Part shown: positions 1 to 10,700 of the stretch, piece after piece | Position numbering within the stretch: the first letter of the stretch is position 1 | Layout: every line of letters begins with the position of its first letter | From: Balneola sp. | GTDB taxonomy: Bacteria > Bacteroidota > Rhodothermia > Balneolales > Balneolaceae | DNA: 64,000 nucleotides | Assembly: GCA_003712055.1 (NCBI GenBank) | Contig: RHLJ01000001.1 | Coordinates: forward strand, 992,001-1,056,000 | Direction: 5' to 3' | Made by a program: the position numbers and the translations under genes | The notes under the pieces: generated by a model | The model's input: only the letters and a program-made list of their open reading frames with translations | What the model was told of the DNA's origin: nothing | The model's database searches: none

Positions 1-54
1 AATTGGTGCGTTGATTACGAAGTAAATAGAATGATAAGACACAGGTTTATCAGA

Positions 55-80
55 AAAGAGGTGCTAAAAGGCACCTCTTT
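55..80 (-). terminator. Hairpin terminator of the susCD-lamG operon
   Basis: A perfect 10-bp inverted repeat (55-64 with 71-80) has a 6-nt loop and lies just past the stop of the LamG lipoprotein gene. On the minus strand the stem is followed by a short T run. The A/T-rich outer stem would also give a short T run on the plus strand, so it may stop transcription in both directions. Confidence 0.75.
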
Positions 81-96
81 ATGGTCATCTATGTTT

Positions 97-1368
97 TTAT
101 TCTTCTGAATCATACATCAGCTGAATTTCGGTTGCAGTAAGCACCTTGTGGTAGAACTTAATGTCGTCAAGTTCTCCCTTGAAATGATTTGCAGTTGCAT
201 TGTCGTAACCACCCCATGGTGTGTCGTCCCACATAGTGCCGGCTCGGGAATGAATAAACCCAAAGGCTAACTCGTTCACTACATCGGGCTCTGTTCCTGC
301 ATATATCATACCTAATGTTCCTCTCTTAGCATCTTCATCTGGCCAGAGATTAAAATCAAACGTCTTCATTAGCTCTCCATCATAGTACATACTTCCTCTC
401 ATGGTTGATCCTTCGTAGGTATATGTCACCTGAGTCCAACTATCTTTCAGATAACCTTCCATTTGTTCCTGGGTGATGCTCTTGGCAAAATCCCAACCTT
501 GCCATCCGCCATTCGTGTTGTCGAGGGCTTCTACGGGGAACCACATATCTTCGGCTCCAGTATTACCGTCTGCAAATTCATATTGTATTGCAAATTTAGC
601 CCCGCTGTAATCACCAAAAACTTCAAATTGTAATCCAAAGAACGCTCCAAGCCCCATTACAAAATGTCCGGTTGGATTACCATTCGCATCAACATGTCCA
701 TCAGAGTTGGTTTTCATCCAGAAGCTAATGGTAAAGTCGCTGGTATTAATTAATGCATCGGCACCAGGGATTTCAATAATACTTGTATTCCCATTAAAAG
801 ACGCTGCTTTACCAGCTGCATCATTTCTACTATCAACATAGCTAATATCTACTACCGCAGATGCAGCGGGATCAAAACTACCTACTATATCTTCTGCTGT
901 TTCTTCGAATGTCCAGTTAGCAATCATACCTGCAGGGCTAAAAGTACCTGCTGTTGTAAAGGCACGGTTTGTAGAAGCCAAGGGCTGATCATCATTATTC
1001 AAAAGTCCTGCTGATAGTGCGAATGTATATAGAGTTCCTGAACCAAGCGTTGAAGTAGGGGTAACGGTCAGCATAGGACCATCCACGACAATATTCAGTT
1101 CTATATCTGCCTGATCATAATCCTGAACAAGGGTGATGTTCGCCGAGGTAGCTGTTTCGATTTTAATATCGGAATTAAAGGTAATAACGATGCTTGCATC
1201 CGAAGGTACATCGGTGGGAGAAGTTGCTCCATTTAGATCTAGCCCACCTACCGTAATACTTTCGATATTAAGATCTACAGGGTCGCTATCGCTGTTACAT
1301 GCCTGCGCTATAAATACTATAAGCGTCAGCATCAAAACATATTTAAATGTTGTATATATCTTTTTCAT
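97..1368 (-). CDS. LamG/Ig-like surface lipoprotein of a SusCD locus
   Basis: This 423-residue lipoprotein is predicted to sit on the cell surface. The N-terminus is a type II signal ending in a lipobox-like AQAC at about residues 21-24, followed by an Asp/Ser-rich spacer. Residues about 35-140 look like a bacterial Ig-like (Big_5) domain. Residues about 148-420 look like a concanavalin-A-like LamG domain, with the typical closing pattern of a GELDDIKFY strand and a TATEIQLMYD helix. An AAAGGA site sits 8 nt before the ATG. It is the third gene after susC and susD, the slot of SusE/F-like glycan-binding lipoproteins, so a carbohydrate-binding role is inferred. No catalytic motif was recognised. 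Confidence 0.8.
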   Translation of the reverse strand: MKKIYTTFKYVLMLTLIVFIAQACNSDSDPVDLNIESITVGGLDLNGATSPTDVPSDASIVITFNSDIKIETATSANITLVQDYDQADIELNIVVDGPMLTVTPTSTLGSGTLYTFALSAGLLNNDDQPLASTNRAFTTAGTFSPAGMIANWTFEETAEDIVGSFDPAASAVVDISYVDSRNDAAGKAASFNGNTSIIEIPGADALINTSDFTISFWMKTNSDGHVDANGNPTGHFVMGLGAFFGLQFEVFGDYSGAKFAIQYEFADGNTGAEDMWFPVEALDNTNGGWQGWDFAKSITQEQMEGYLKDSWTQVTYTYEGSTMRGSMYYDGELMKTFDFNLWPDEDAKRGTLGMIYAGTEPDVVNELAFGFIHSRAGTMWDDTPWGGYDNATANHFKGELDDIKFYHKVLTATEIQLMYDSEE

Positions 1369-1408
1369 TATTGATCCTTTTGTTTCGAGGTTTATGTATT
1401 AGTTTTTT

Positions 1409-2872
1409 TTACCACATCGGGTTTTGCTCCAAAGAGCCTTGAGATAAATCGATTTCACTTTGCGGAATGGGCAGCAATTCGTGCTTTCCTTCTATAAAAC
1501 CCAAAGGCCCTAATACTTCAGGGGCTTTTCCGGTGCGTACCAGGTCCCAGAAACGATGCCCTTCCATGGCCAGTTCTACTCTTCGTTCCTGAATAATAAT
1601 TTCTCTTAGCAGGTCTTTATCGGTTTCTATGATGTCTGGCAAAATGCCTGGATCGCCTTGCCGAGCTCGTTCTCTCACTCGATTTAAATAAACCAGAGCC
1701 TGGACAGGTTGGCCATTTTCATTTAAAGCCTCGGCGGCCATAAGCAATAAATCTGCAAAGCGAATTAATCGACGGTTATGACCAAATTGAGTGTCCGTAT
1801 TATTTCCGGGAAACCAAACCTTACGGTTATAACTCTCAATCTCAATTACGATACCATTTTCATCTGTTGTCTCATCCGGTGTAGATCCGTCTCCTAGTAT
1901 AGTTATACCATCAATCACATCACCAAGCTCAATAATGGTAGCTTGCTCTCTGGGGTCATCATCCTCAAATGCGCTCCTGAGATCTATGGTTGGCCGATTA
2001 AAGCCCCAGCCTCGGTTTGGTGTGCCACGCACACCCTGGGTATTGGCATACTGATTTCCCGCTGTTCGATCTGATGCTGCACCTATCTCGAATACTGATT
2101 CTACACCTTGCTCACCTTCTGACCCATTTGCATGATAGAAATTCGTCTCCAGATCGTATTCATTCGAGTTTATAACAGCAAGAGCAAAGTCTTCAGCATT
2201 TCCAAAATCATTTTGGAATAAATACACCTTTGCTAATAAAGCCTGAGCTGCTCCTTTAGTAGCCCTGCCAATATCTTCAGCTCCGTATTCACTCTTGAGC
2301 GGCAGGTCATTAATTGCATCAAGTAAATCGGTCTCAACCAAATCATATATTTCTTGAGAACTAGCACGGGTTAATTTAATAGAAGGATTAGTTGTAGTTA
2401 CAAGAGGAACTCCTCCAAACCCTCTTACTAAATCGAAATAAAAAGAAGCCCGAAGAAATTTTGCCTCCGCCACGTATCGTGCTCTTAACTCTTCATCCAT
2501 TTGTATTAAAGGAACGCTCTCAATAACTACGTTTGCCCTTCGGATACCCAGGTACAACGTGTTCCACCATCTATCAAGGCCGTCTTGTGTAGTGGCATGA
2601 GTAAAATTATCGTAAGGAGCCTGATCAACTCCATCATTCGGGTTACTGCCTTTTGCTCCATCATCTGAAAGAAATTCCAGGAATGGGAAGCCACCAGTAT
2701 GGTAGTTCCACTCCCGAAGTGTAGAGTACACCCCATTCGTAGCTAGCAATGCATCAGAAGCAGAAACTGGAAATGATTCTTGTGTAAGCTCTCCTTGAGG
2801 GTTTACATCCAGGAAACCTTCGCATCCAAGTAAAATTATTGTCAGAAGTAGAATTGAAAAAAATCGCTTCAT
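1409..2872 (-). CDS. SusD/RagB family nutrient-binding outer-membrane lipoprotein
   Basis: SusD-type protein of about 487 residues that would cap the adjacent SusC channel at the cell surface and capture its substrate. A lipoprotein signal ends in LLGC, followed by the family-typical start FLDVNPQGELTQESF. The middle holds TPR-like helices, and the C-terminus has the usual RRVELAMEGHRFWDLVRTG block and a final LEQNP.W tail. I chose the ATG at 2872 because an AAGG site lies 8 nt upstream of it; the in-frame ATG at 2878 would be only 2 nt from that site. The gene starts 10 bp after susC and is surely cotranscribed with it. The substrate (glycan, peptide or other oligomer) cannot be told from sequence. 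Confidence 0.92.
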   Translation of the reverse strand: MKRFFSILLLTIILLGCEGFLDVNPQGELTQESFPVSASDALLATNGVYSTLREWNYHTGGFPFLEFLSDDGAKGSNPNDGVDQAPYDNFTHATTQDGLDRWWNTLYLGIRRANVVIESVPLIQMDEELRARYVAEAKFLRASFYFDLVRGFGGVPLVTTTNPSIKLTRASSQEIYDLVETDLLDAINDLPLKSEYGAEDIGRATKGAAQALLAKVYLFQNDFGNAEDFALAVINSNEYDLETNFYHANGSEGEQGVESVFEIGAASDRTAGNQYANTQGVRGTPNRGWGFNRPTIDLRSAFEDDDPREQATIIELGDVIDGITILGDGSTPDETTDENGIVIEIESYNRKVWFPGNNTDTQFGHNRRLIRFADLLLMAAEALNENGQPVQALVYLNRVRERARQGDPGILPDIIETDKDLLREIIIQERRVELAMEGHRFWDLVRTGKAPEVLGPLGFIEGKHELLPIPQSEIDLSQGSLEQNPMW

Positions 2873-2887
2873 AGTCATAACCTTGTT

Positions 2888-5800
2888 TTAAAATGAGGTA
2901 TTAAAGCCAACAGATATCACCCGGGGAATTGGGTAAATCCCCGTATCAATTCCATTCGCTATTACACTTTGGCTGCCAATCTCCGGGGTATAGCCTGTGT
3001 ATTGAGTGATTGTTAGCAGGTTATTGGCTTTTACATACAATCTTGCTTCTCGCAACCCTAAACGGCTCTGGTAAGAGGGGGGTAATTGGTACCCAATGAT
3101 GACCGTTCGTAATCGTAAGAAACTACCATCATGTATGAATCGGTCTGAAGGCAAGAAGTTATACCCGCCATACGTTACCCTGGGTTCTGAATTACTGGTT
3201 CCCTCTCCCGTCCATCGGTTCCATACATGCTGCTCAAAATTATAGGGGTCAGGCCGGACTACATTTTTCCCATTAAAAATTTCATTCCCAATTTGCCCTT
3301 GTAGCCCAATACTTAGATCAAAATTCTTGTAGAACAAGTCGAGGTTGAATCCATAAACAAAATCCGGAATTGGAGAACCAATAAATGTCCGGTCTTCGCC
3401 ATTAAGCACTCCATCACCATTTACATCTACGAAGCGTAAATCTCCTACATCAGCTTGAGAAAGGTGAGGATAGGCATCCAGTTCTGCCTGGTTCTGGAAA
3501 ATTCCATCCGTTTTATACCCATAGAATGCACCAATAGGTCTTCCTACCACTGATCGGGTAACAGATTGACCGTTCGCTAAAAAGCCACCGACAAGAACCG
3601 AGTCTATGCCACTATTTCCACCAATAGCTTGTACTTCATTATCAATAGTATTGCCTAAAAAACCAATGGAATAGGCAATATCACCCACCCTATCCTGCCA
3701 TGCTATATTAAATTCTATTCCTTTGTTCTGTACTTCTGCGGCGTTAAATGTAATGCGTTGACCTTGACCATTGCCCAGATGTCCGGGAGTTGACAGGTCT
3801 ATGAGAATATCGCTGGTAGTTCTATTATAATAGTCTATCTCGACGGAGAGCTTATCTTCGAAAAGTCCTCCCTCAATACCTACATCTATTTGAGTTGTGC
3901 TTTCCCATTGTAAATCGGGATTCCCTGACGTTCCATAAGTAGCTGCATTATAAGGAGTATCCGGCGAGCCAAAAACAGCCAGAATATCTGAGTTTACTCC
4001 TGAAAATCTTCCCAGATATTGAATCTTCTCATTTCCAATTATCCCCCAGCTAGTTCTCAGTTTCAGGCTACTAATCTCAGGAATTAGCCCCATGAATTTT
4101 TCCTGATCAATATTCCACCCAAATGCTACGGATGGGAAATATCCCCAGCGGTTTTCCTCAGCAAATTTGGAGGAACCATCAGCCCTGTATGTAAGGGTAG
4201 CTACATACTTTTGATTGTATGTATATACAACACGACCAAGCAAAGAAATCATGTTGAAGTAATTCCCGGCATCTACTCCGTTATTGTTTGCCTGTAAATT
4301 ATTAATGCCGTTTGCTTCATCAATTATGTAAGATGGGTTTACATACCAAAAATCTTCATCGTCACGAATTACATTCTGTCCTGAGAGTTGAAGAAATTCA
4401 GAACGAGTTTGTTGCATGCTTAGCCCACCTACAGCATTTACAGAATGTCGATCATATTCCTTTATATAGCTGAGTGTGTTTTCCCAAAGCCAGTTATAAT
4501 TAATGCTCTCCTGTTTGAAAATATCGCTGAAATCATTGTTCTGCTGAGAAGCAGTCCCATCTGGATTTAATACGGTGAAAGCGGGAGTAAAATTTCTGGC
4601 TCGATTTAACGAAGCATCAATTCCAAAACTGGAACGAAGTAAGAATTCATTTTTGATAATAGCATCGGCAAAAATATTACCCACAAACCGGGTTCCACTA
4701 TTTTGATTGTTCGAATATTCAATGTCGGCTAATGGGTTACCAACATTATAAACCACCCCAAAGCTACCATCATCGTAAAAAGGTTCGAGTAAAGGTTGCG
4801 CCCGATATGCTGCAAAAGTTGCATTCGGCGCGATTTGCTGTTTGTATGGGGCTATCGTCAGGTTGTTTCCAATCTTGATTTTTTCATTCAGCTTATAGGT
4901 GTTATTCAACTTTATGGTTAATCGCTCATAACTGGATTTTTCTATAATCCCATCCTGCTGGAAATACCCCACACTCACGTAATAATCGCCCCGGTCGCTC
5001 CCTCCACTTACTGATAACTGGTGATTTTGTATGGGTGCAGTACCAAATACAAGATCCTGCCAATCGGTATTGGGTACAGCATCTACATTATTATAGGTGC
5101 CCGATCGAATTTCGTTGGCAATAATGGCGTATTCTCTACCATTTAAAAGATCAATAGTGCGCTCTACCTGCTGGAAACCTGTTTCAGTAGAAAAATTAAC
5201 CTGGGGTTTCCCTACTATTCCTGACCCGGATTTAGTTTGAACTAATACTACCCCATTAGCACCTCTGGATCCGTAGATAGCTGTAGCAGAAGCATCTTTC
5301 AATACTTCCATCGACTCAATATCCGCAGAGTTCAAAAATGAGATGTCATCTAAAATGACGCCATCAACTACATATATAGGAGATGAATCATTGAATGTAC
5401 CAACCCCTCGAATACGCACTGCGGCTGCAGCTCCCGGAGCTCCTGAAGTAGAAGTAATTTGTACACCACTTACTTTTCCTTGTAATGCCTGTTCAACATT
5501 CAGACTCGTTACTTTCCCAAGTTCCTCAGAACTTACCCTGCCAATTGCTCCTGTTACATCTCTTTTCTTAACTACCCCATATCCAACAACAACCAATTCG
5601 TCCAGAGTGCCAACCACAGTTCTAAGTTGAACTTCTATCTCTGTAAGACCGGTTACATCTATTTCCTGGGTTTCGAATCCAAGGAATGAAAAAACCAATA
5701 TACTTTCTCCTTCCTGGAGCCTTAACCGGAAATTACCTTCCGGATCCGTGGAAGTCCCTCGGGCAGTTCCTTTTATAAGTATGTTTACTCCAGGTAGTGT

Positions 5801-5962
5801 TTCTTGTGTTTCTGCATCATATACAGTACCGGTTATTTCGGTTTGGGCATATACTGTGTTACTTCCACTTGAAAACAACATGAAGCCTAACAATGCAAAA
5901 AAAAATGTGCCGACAATAGATTTTTGTTGGGTAGGCATAGGCTGTTCTGTATCAAGATTCAT
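2888..5962 (-). CDS. SusC/RagA family TonB-dependent outer-membrane transporter
   Basis: A 1024-residue outer-membrane importer. Order: signal peptide ending near YAQ (about residue 40), a CarboxypepD_reg-like beta domain (about 43-120), the SusC signature DELVVVGYG just before the plug, a plug domain with the IRGVGTFNDSSPIYVVDG and ATAIYGSRGANGVVLVQTK blocks, then a 22-strand-type barrel ending in aromatic-terminated VISVGFNTSF. It forms the energised pore partner of the downstream SusD. There is no N-terminal STN extension and no anti-sigma/sigma pair nearby, so trans-envelope signalling is unlikely. The ATG at 5962 has only a distant AAGGA; an in-frame ATG at 5938 is an alternative that keeps the signal peptide. 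Confidence 0.95.
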   Translation of the reverse strand: MNLDTEQPMPTQQKSIVGTFFFALLGFMLFSSGSNTVYAQTEITGTVYDAETQETLPGVNILIKGTARGTSTDPEGNFRLRLQEGESILVFSFLGFETQEIDVTGLTEIEVQLRTVVGTLDELVVVGYGVVKKRDVTGAIGRVSSEELGKVTSLNVEQALQGKVSGVQITSTSGAPGAAAAVRIRGVGTFNDSSPIYVVDGVILDDISFLNSADIESMEVLKDASATAIYGSRGANGVVLVQTKSGSGIVGKPQVNFSTETGFQQVERTIDLLNGREYAIIANEIRSGTYNNVDAVPNTDWQDLVFGTAPIQNHQLSVSGGSDRGDYYVSVGYFQQDGIIEKSSYERLTIKLNNTYKLNEKIKIGNNLTIAPYKQQIAPNATFAAYRAQPLLEPFYDDGSFGVVYNVGNPLADIEYSNNQNSGTRFVGNIFADAIIKNEFLLRSSFGIDASLNRARNFTPAFTVLNPDGTASQQNNDFSDIFKQESINYNWLWENTLSYIKEYDRHSVNAVGGLSMQQTRSEFLQLSGQNVIRDDEDFWYVNPSYIIDEANGINNLQANNNGVDAGNYFNMISLLGRVVYTYNQKYVATLTYRADGSSKFAEENRWGYFPSVAFGWNIDQEKFMGLIPEISSLKLRTSWGIIGNEKIQYLGRFSGVNSDILAVFGSPDTPYNAATYGTSGNPDLQWESTTQIDVGIEGGLFEDKLSVEIDYYNRTTSDILIDLSTPGHLGNGQGQRITFNAAEVQNKGIEFNIAWQDRVGDIAYSIGFLGNTIDNEVQAIGGNSGIDSVLVGGFLANGQSVTRSVVGRPIGAFYGYKTDGIFQNQAELDAYPHLSQADVGDLRFVDVNGDGVLNGEDRTFIGSPIPDFVYGFNLDLFYKNFDLSIGLQGQIGNEIFNGKNVVRPDPYNFEQHVWNRWTGEGTSNSEPRVTYGGYNFLPSDRFIHDGSFLRLRTVIIGYQLPPSYQSRLGLREARLYVKANNLLTITQYTGYTPEIGSQSVIANGIDTGIYPIPRVISVGFNTSF

Positions 5963-6164
5963 AGGCTGATTGTTAGGTCCTTAGCATCAAATAAACCAGC
6001 CTGGCTTCGAGTATAGCAGCGCTTTCGCAAAACGAAGCACAGGCAGGTATAAATCAGGATAATGATTACTGTTGTGTATTAACTAGCAATCGTTCTATTG
6101 AATATTGTGCAGCATTTAATTTATTCCAATAGAGGCAAGTACAATAAGATTACTTCATGCTTAT

Positions 6165-6176
6165 AAAAGCGCTTTT
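6165..6176. promoter_or_regulatory. CG-centred palindrome upstream of susC, possible operator
   Basis: A perfect 12-bp palindrome AAAAGCGCTTTT lies about 200 bp upstream of the susC start and about 80 bp downstream of the DUF420 stop. CG-centred palindromes of this kind are typical LacI/GalR-family operators, and SusCD loci are often controlled by such regulators. No regulator gene is in the window. A short terminator for the DUF420 gene is the competing reading, since the right arm runs into six Ts, but that strand orientation is wrong for DUF420. Confidence 0.3.
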
Positions 6177-6253
6177 TTGGCACTACTACATCACTACGTC
6201 ACTTATAGAAAAATCGGCTTTTAAATATCTATAGAGAGGTCTTCGGCTTCGGT

Positions 6254-6823
6254 TTACCCAAAGGTTTTTAAGAGGATAAATACCAACACCCCAGTCACGG
6301 AAACATAGAGCCAGATTGGGAAAGTCCACTTTGACACTTTACGGTGTGTTTCAAATTTACCGGAAAAGGCAAAGAAGAAACTGGAGAGCACAAGAGGCAC
6401 TACAAAAACGGATAGCACTATGTGCGATATTAATATGAAGAAGTAGATTGGCTTGATAAACCCTTCTCCCATGAATTTTGTGTCCCCTACAAAATTATGG
6501 TAAATCACATAACTCACCAGGAATAAGGAAGAAGTAACAAAAGCACTAATCATAAATCTCATGTGCTTTGCATAATTCCTTCTTTTGATCTCCCTGAATC
6601 CCAATAAAAGAAATACAGTACTCAAAGCATTAAATGAAGCATTCAGAGCAGATAGGTTTTTTACCCAGGGTATTTCAGATGGAGCAGGTGCTTTGAAATA
6701 AATAAGCCAAAAAAGAAATACCAAAGCGAGCACACTTACTCCTATAATTATACCAAGTGCCCGCTTGGTATTTACCTGTTCAAATACTTTTAAGCTATCC
6801 GGGAGTTCGACTTCGTGCTGCAT
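6254..6823 (-). CDS. DUF420 membrane protein, CtaM/YozB-like oxidase assembly factor
   Basis: A 189-residue integral membrane protein with about five hydrophobic segments, matching the DUF420 family. Conserved His residues lie at membrane edges (AKHMRFM, IYHNF, SHIVL, ETHRK). In Firmicutes the family member CtaM (YozB) is needed for haem-copper oxidase maturation; the same role is inferred here because the gene diverges from the act-cta respiratory operon. The start is set at the ATG 6823; a TTG directly upstream in frame is less likely. The function in this lineage is not proven by sequence. Confidence 0.75.
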   Translation of the reverse strand: MQHEVELPDSLKVFEQVNTKRALGIIIGVSVLALVFLFWLIYFKAPAPSEIPWVKNLSALNASFNALSTVFLLLGFREIKRRNYAKHMRFMISAFVTSSLFLVSYVIYHNFVGDTKFMGEGFIKPIYFFILISHIVLSVFVVPLVLSSFFFAFSGKFETHRKVSKWTFPIWLYVSVTGVLVFILLKTFG

Positions 6824-7113
6824 CAATTAACTTATTTAATCCTTTGTTTGTTGAGCGCCTTAAAGTTAAGGTAAACTGGCGCTATTATTTGCCTTATTTC
6901 GTTACACAAACCAAGTTTTTTGGAGAAATGTTCTTATCTTCGTCGCAATAATTTACTAACTAGCTTATACTTCTAAACCTAAGTTATTTAGAACGGATTT
7001 AAATAAGAAAACCCTGCATCTAAGTATTCAATTCGAGTCAAAAATTCGATAGCTTTGCGCGGCTTCTTATTGAGCGTTAATGCTCAGGTTTGAAATATAA
7101 AATCAGCATTTTT
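6824..7113. promoter_or_regulatory. Divergent control region between DUF420 gene and act operon
   Basis: This 290-bp AT-rich non-coding stretch separates two divergent respiratory genes and must hold the promoter of the whole act-cta operon. I found no convincing -33/-7 pair of the Bacteroidota type, no strong Shine-Dalgarno before actA, and no clear operator palindrome. The assignment rests on position only. Confidence 0.4.
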
Positions 7114-7758
7114 ATGGCGCAGATTTTCCCTAAGTGGACAAATCAAGTTCCTCGAAAATTACTTATCGGACTTATAGTTACTGCAAACGCAGTTATTCTT
7201 GGAATTTGGTACTTCTTCTCTCCCGAATATACCGATGTAGGTTACGCCCCTGTTCAACCGGTTCCATACTCTCACAAAGTTCACGTTGATAAGCTTGGTC
7301 TTGATTGCCAGTATTGTCATACCTCTGTGTTTGAGTCTAAGCAAGCGAACATTCCTCCTACACAAACTTGTATGAACTGCCATAGCCAGATTAAAACGGA
7401 CAGCGAAAAACTCGCTCCTATCCGTGAAAGTTGGGAAACAGGCAAACCTGTAGAATGGGTTAGAGTAAATAACCTGGCTGATTATGCTTACTTCAACCAT
7501 GCTGCCCATGTGAATGTAGGTGTAGGTTGCGAGAGCTGCCACGGAAGAATTGATAAAATGGAAGTGGTTTACCAATCTGAACCACTAAGTATGAGCTGGT
7601 GCCTTGATTGCCACCGCGAACCTGAAAAGTACCTCCGCCCTGTTGAAGAGGTGACTACCATGGGGTATAAGGCTGAGAACCAACTGTTGTTGGGAAGCGA
7701 ATTAGTTAAGAAAAATAATGTAAGCCCTCCGCAGTATTGTCAGGGTTGTCATTATTAA
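7114..7758 (+). CDS. actA: ActA, pentahaem cytochrome c of alternative complex III
   Basis: ActA receives electrons from ActB and passes them on within alternative complex III, the bc1-independent menaquinol:cytochrome c oxidoreductase. Five CxxCH motifs are visible (CQYCH, CMNCH, CESCH, CLDCH and CQGCH at the very C-terminus), the expected pentahaem count. One N-terminal transmembrane helix (about residues 15-36) anchors it. I start at the ATG 7114 (214 residues); the longer frame begins with a TTG at 7090 and adds eight residues with no ribosome-binding site. It is the first gene of a 13-kb operon, 32 bp before actB. Confidence 0.95.
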   Translation: MAQIFPKWTNQVPRKLLIGLIVTANAVILGIWYFFSPEYTDVGYAPVQPVPYSHKVHVDKLGLDCQYCHTSVFESKQANIPPTQTCMNCHSQIKTDSEKLAPIRESWETGKPVEWVRVNNLADYAYFNHAAHVNVGVGCESCHGRIDKMEVVYQSEPLSMSWCLDCHREPEKYLRPVEEVTTMGYKAENQLLLGSELVKKNNVSPPQYCQGCHY

Positions 7759-7790
7759 TAAGAAAGGATAGTTGAACTTATAATCATCCA

Positions 7791-10700
7791 ATGAGCGAAG
7801 TTACACAGAATACATACTGGAAAAGCTTAAACGAATTAGCTCAGAATAAAGAATATCAAAATTTTGTTGAACGAGAATTCCCTGAGAATGCCACCGAACT
7901 AAAAGACGGTGTTTCCAGAAAGGGATTCCTCCGAGTGATGGGAGCGTCTATCGCACTTGCAGGTTTTGCTGCTTGCCGTCGACCAGTTCAAAAAATTCTT
8001 CCTTATTCTCAACAACCTGAAGACATTGTTCCCGGCATTCCTCTTTTTTATGCCACTGCAATGCCATTCCAAGGTAACCTTACTGGTCTAGTTGTTGAAA
8101 ACCATCAGGGACGGCCTACTAAAGTAGAAGGAAATGACCTTCACCCTGCGAGTTTAGGAAATACCAATTCCTATCATCAGGCATCTATCCTTGAAATGTA
8201 CGATCCTGATCGTTCGAGAAGCCCGCTCCGCAATGGGAGTAAAGCTACTACTGATGAATTCATCAGCTTTGCAAGTGAGCATTTCTCTGATACCAACAAG
8301 AATATCCTATTTATATCAGAAGCTAATTCTTCACCGACTTTTCAATCGCTTAAAGAAGAAGCTTTAAACAAATTTAGAAACGCAAGCTGGGTTACTTTCG
8401 AGCCTTTTGGTGAGAATGCTATTGTTGAAGGAGCCCAAATCGCTTTCGGAAGTAGACTTCGTACTCTATACAATTACACCAATGCCGATGTAATTGTATC
8501 GCTTGACGATGACTTCCTATCTCCTACTCATCCAAATAATGTAGAATATGCAAAGCAGGTTACATCACGCAGGAAAGTAACCAGCACCGGCGATTCTATG
8601 AATCGAATCTATTCGGTAGAGAACGGATTTACTCTAACTGGTTCTTATGCTGATAACAGGCTAAGAGTTAAAGCAAGTGAAGTTGAAGCTTTTGCCAATG
8701 CGCTTGCAGGAGAGCTTTCTTCCAGAATTAGCGGGCTTAATGCCTTTAGCGGAGTTAGCAATAAATTCACCGGGGACAACTTCATTACTGCAATGGCAGA
8801 TGACCTAGCTTCTCACGCCGGACGTTGTGTCGTTTCAATCGGTTTTGATCATTCTCCAAGCGCTCATGCCATTATCAATGCTATTAATGTGGCGTTGGAT
8901 AATGTTGGAAGCACTGTAAGTTATCTTGAAGTTCCTTCCATTGATGATCAAAGTAATTTTGAATCTTTTTCTAGCGCAGTATCAGCTCTTAACGCAGGCA
9001 ATGTTGATACCGTTGTATTATTAGGTACAAATCCGGTCTTCACTGCTCCTGCTGATTTATCCTTTGCAAGTGCGCTTTCTAATGCAGCAGAAGTAATCCA
9101 TTTTGGAAGTTACAGAGATGAGAGCTCTACAAATGCAAACTGGCATGTAGCGCGTTCTCACTATCTCGAAGCATGGGGCGATGGATATTCATTTGGTGGT
9201 GCACGTTCTGTGATTCAACCACAAATTCAACCATTGCATGATTCCTTAAGCGATATTGAATTCCTTGGTGCTATCGTAAATGGTGAGAAAGTATCTGGCC
9301 ATGACCTTGTCAAAAGTACCTTTAACGGGTACTACCGCTCAAATTTTGAAAATCGTTGGAAAGATATCCTCCATGATGGAATTGACATTAATGATGGATA
9401 TAGAACGGCTAACGTTCGATTGAGATCTGTTTCTCCAAGCGATGCTACACCAATTAATGGTATTGAAATAGTTATTCGACCTGACTATTCCTTATATGAT
9501 GGCCGGTTTGCTAATAACGGTTGGCTTCAAGAGTTACCAGACCCAATGACGAAGATTACCTGGGACAATGTGGCTCTTATGAGTCCAGCTACAGCTGCCA
9601 GCCTTGGAGTCGAAAACGAAGATCTTGTGAATGTTACTGTTAATGGCACTTCTATCACCATTGCTGCATGGATTCAACCAGGTCACGCTGATGAATCTAT
9701 TACGCTAAATGCAGGATACGGAAAAGAAGGAATCGGGCGAGTTGCTGATGTAACTTCCGATACTTCTCAGCTTTTTGATAGTACGGTATTTTCTGGTGGA
9801 ATAAATGTATATCCACTGGTACAGTCAAGCGCACTATTATTTAATTCAGGTAGTATTTCAAAAGCAAGTGGAACATATAGCATTGCTTGTGTTCAGGATC
9901 ATCATAGCCTTGAAGGCCGTGATATGTATCGTCAGGCTACACTTGAGAAATACAAAAAGACTCCTGAATATGCTTCATTCGCCTATGTTCATAAATATGA
10001 AGTTCCAGGCCAAAAGGAAGCAAACGAAAAAGGGGAAGACGATCTCATCTCTCTGTTTGATGAGCAGACCTATCCTGATTATGAGCCACAATGGGGAATG
10101 GCCATTGACCTGAACTCATGTTTTGGTTGTGGTGTATGTATTATTGCCTGCCAAAGTGAAAATAACATCCCAGTTATTGGAAAAAGGGAAGTTAGTCGTG
10201 GCCGTGAAATGCATTGGATCAGAAATGACCGCTATTATATGGGAGATGAGCATGATCCTCAGGCTGTTCATCAGCCAGTTCCTTGTATGCACTGCGAATT
10301 AGCCCCTTGTGAGCAGGTTTGCCCAGTGGCTGCTACTACACATAGTGATGATGGAATGAACCAAATGACGTATAACCGTTGTATTGGTACTCGTTATTGT
10401 GCAAACAACTGCCCATTCAAAGTTCGAAGATTTAACTTCTTCAACTATCCAAAAGAATATCTGACAACCGGAGAAGATCCGGATATCATCCAAATGGCGA
10501 TGAACCCCGAAGTAACTGTTCGTTTCAGAGGGGTAATGGAGAAATGTACTTACTGTGTACAGCGTGTTAACAGAGCTAAAATCAATACCAAAATTGAAAC
10601 TGGCTCACCAAAACCTGCTGACGGTACTGTAAAGACGGCTTGTCAGCAAGCTTGCCCTGCTGATGCCATTTACTTCGGAGACTTGACTGATAAAAACAGT

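Noticed and set aside
1133-1402. Open frames opposite or inside the large genes (for example 1133-1402, 5343-5630, 7159-7575, 12893-13258, 53563-53850)
   Set aside because: They lie wholly within well-supported genes in another frame or strand, show no family motifs and have low-complexity or Ser/Phe-rich translations typical of shadow frames.
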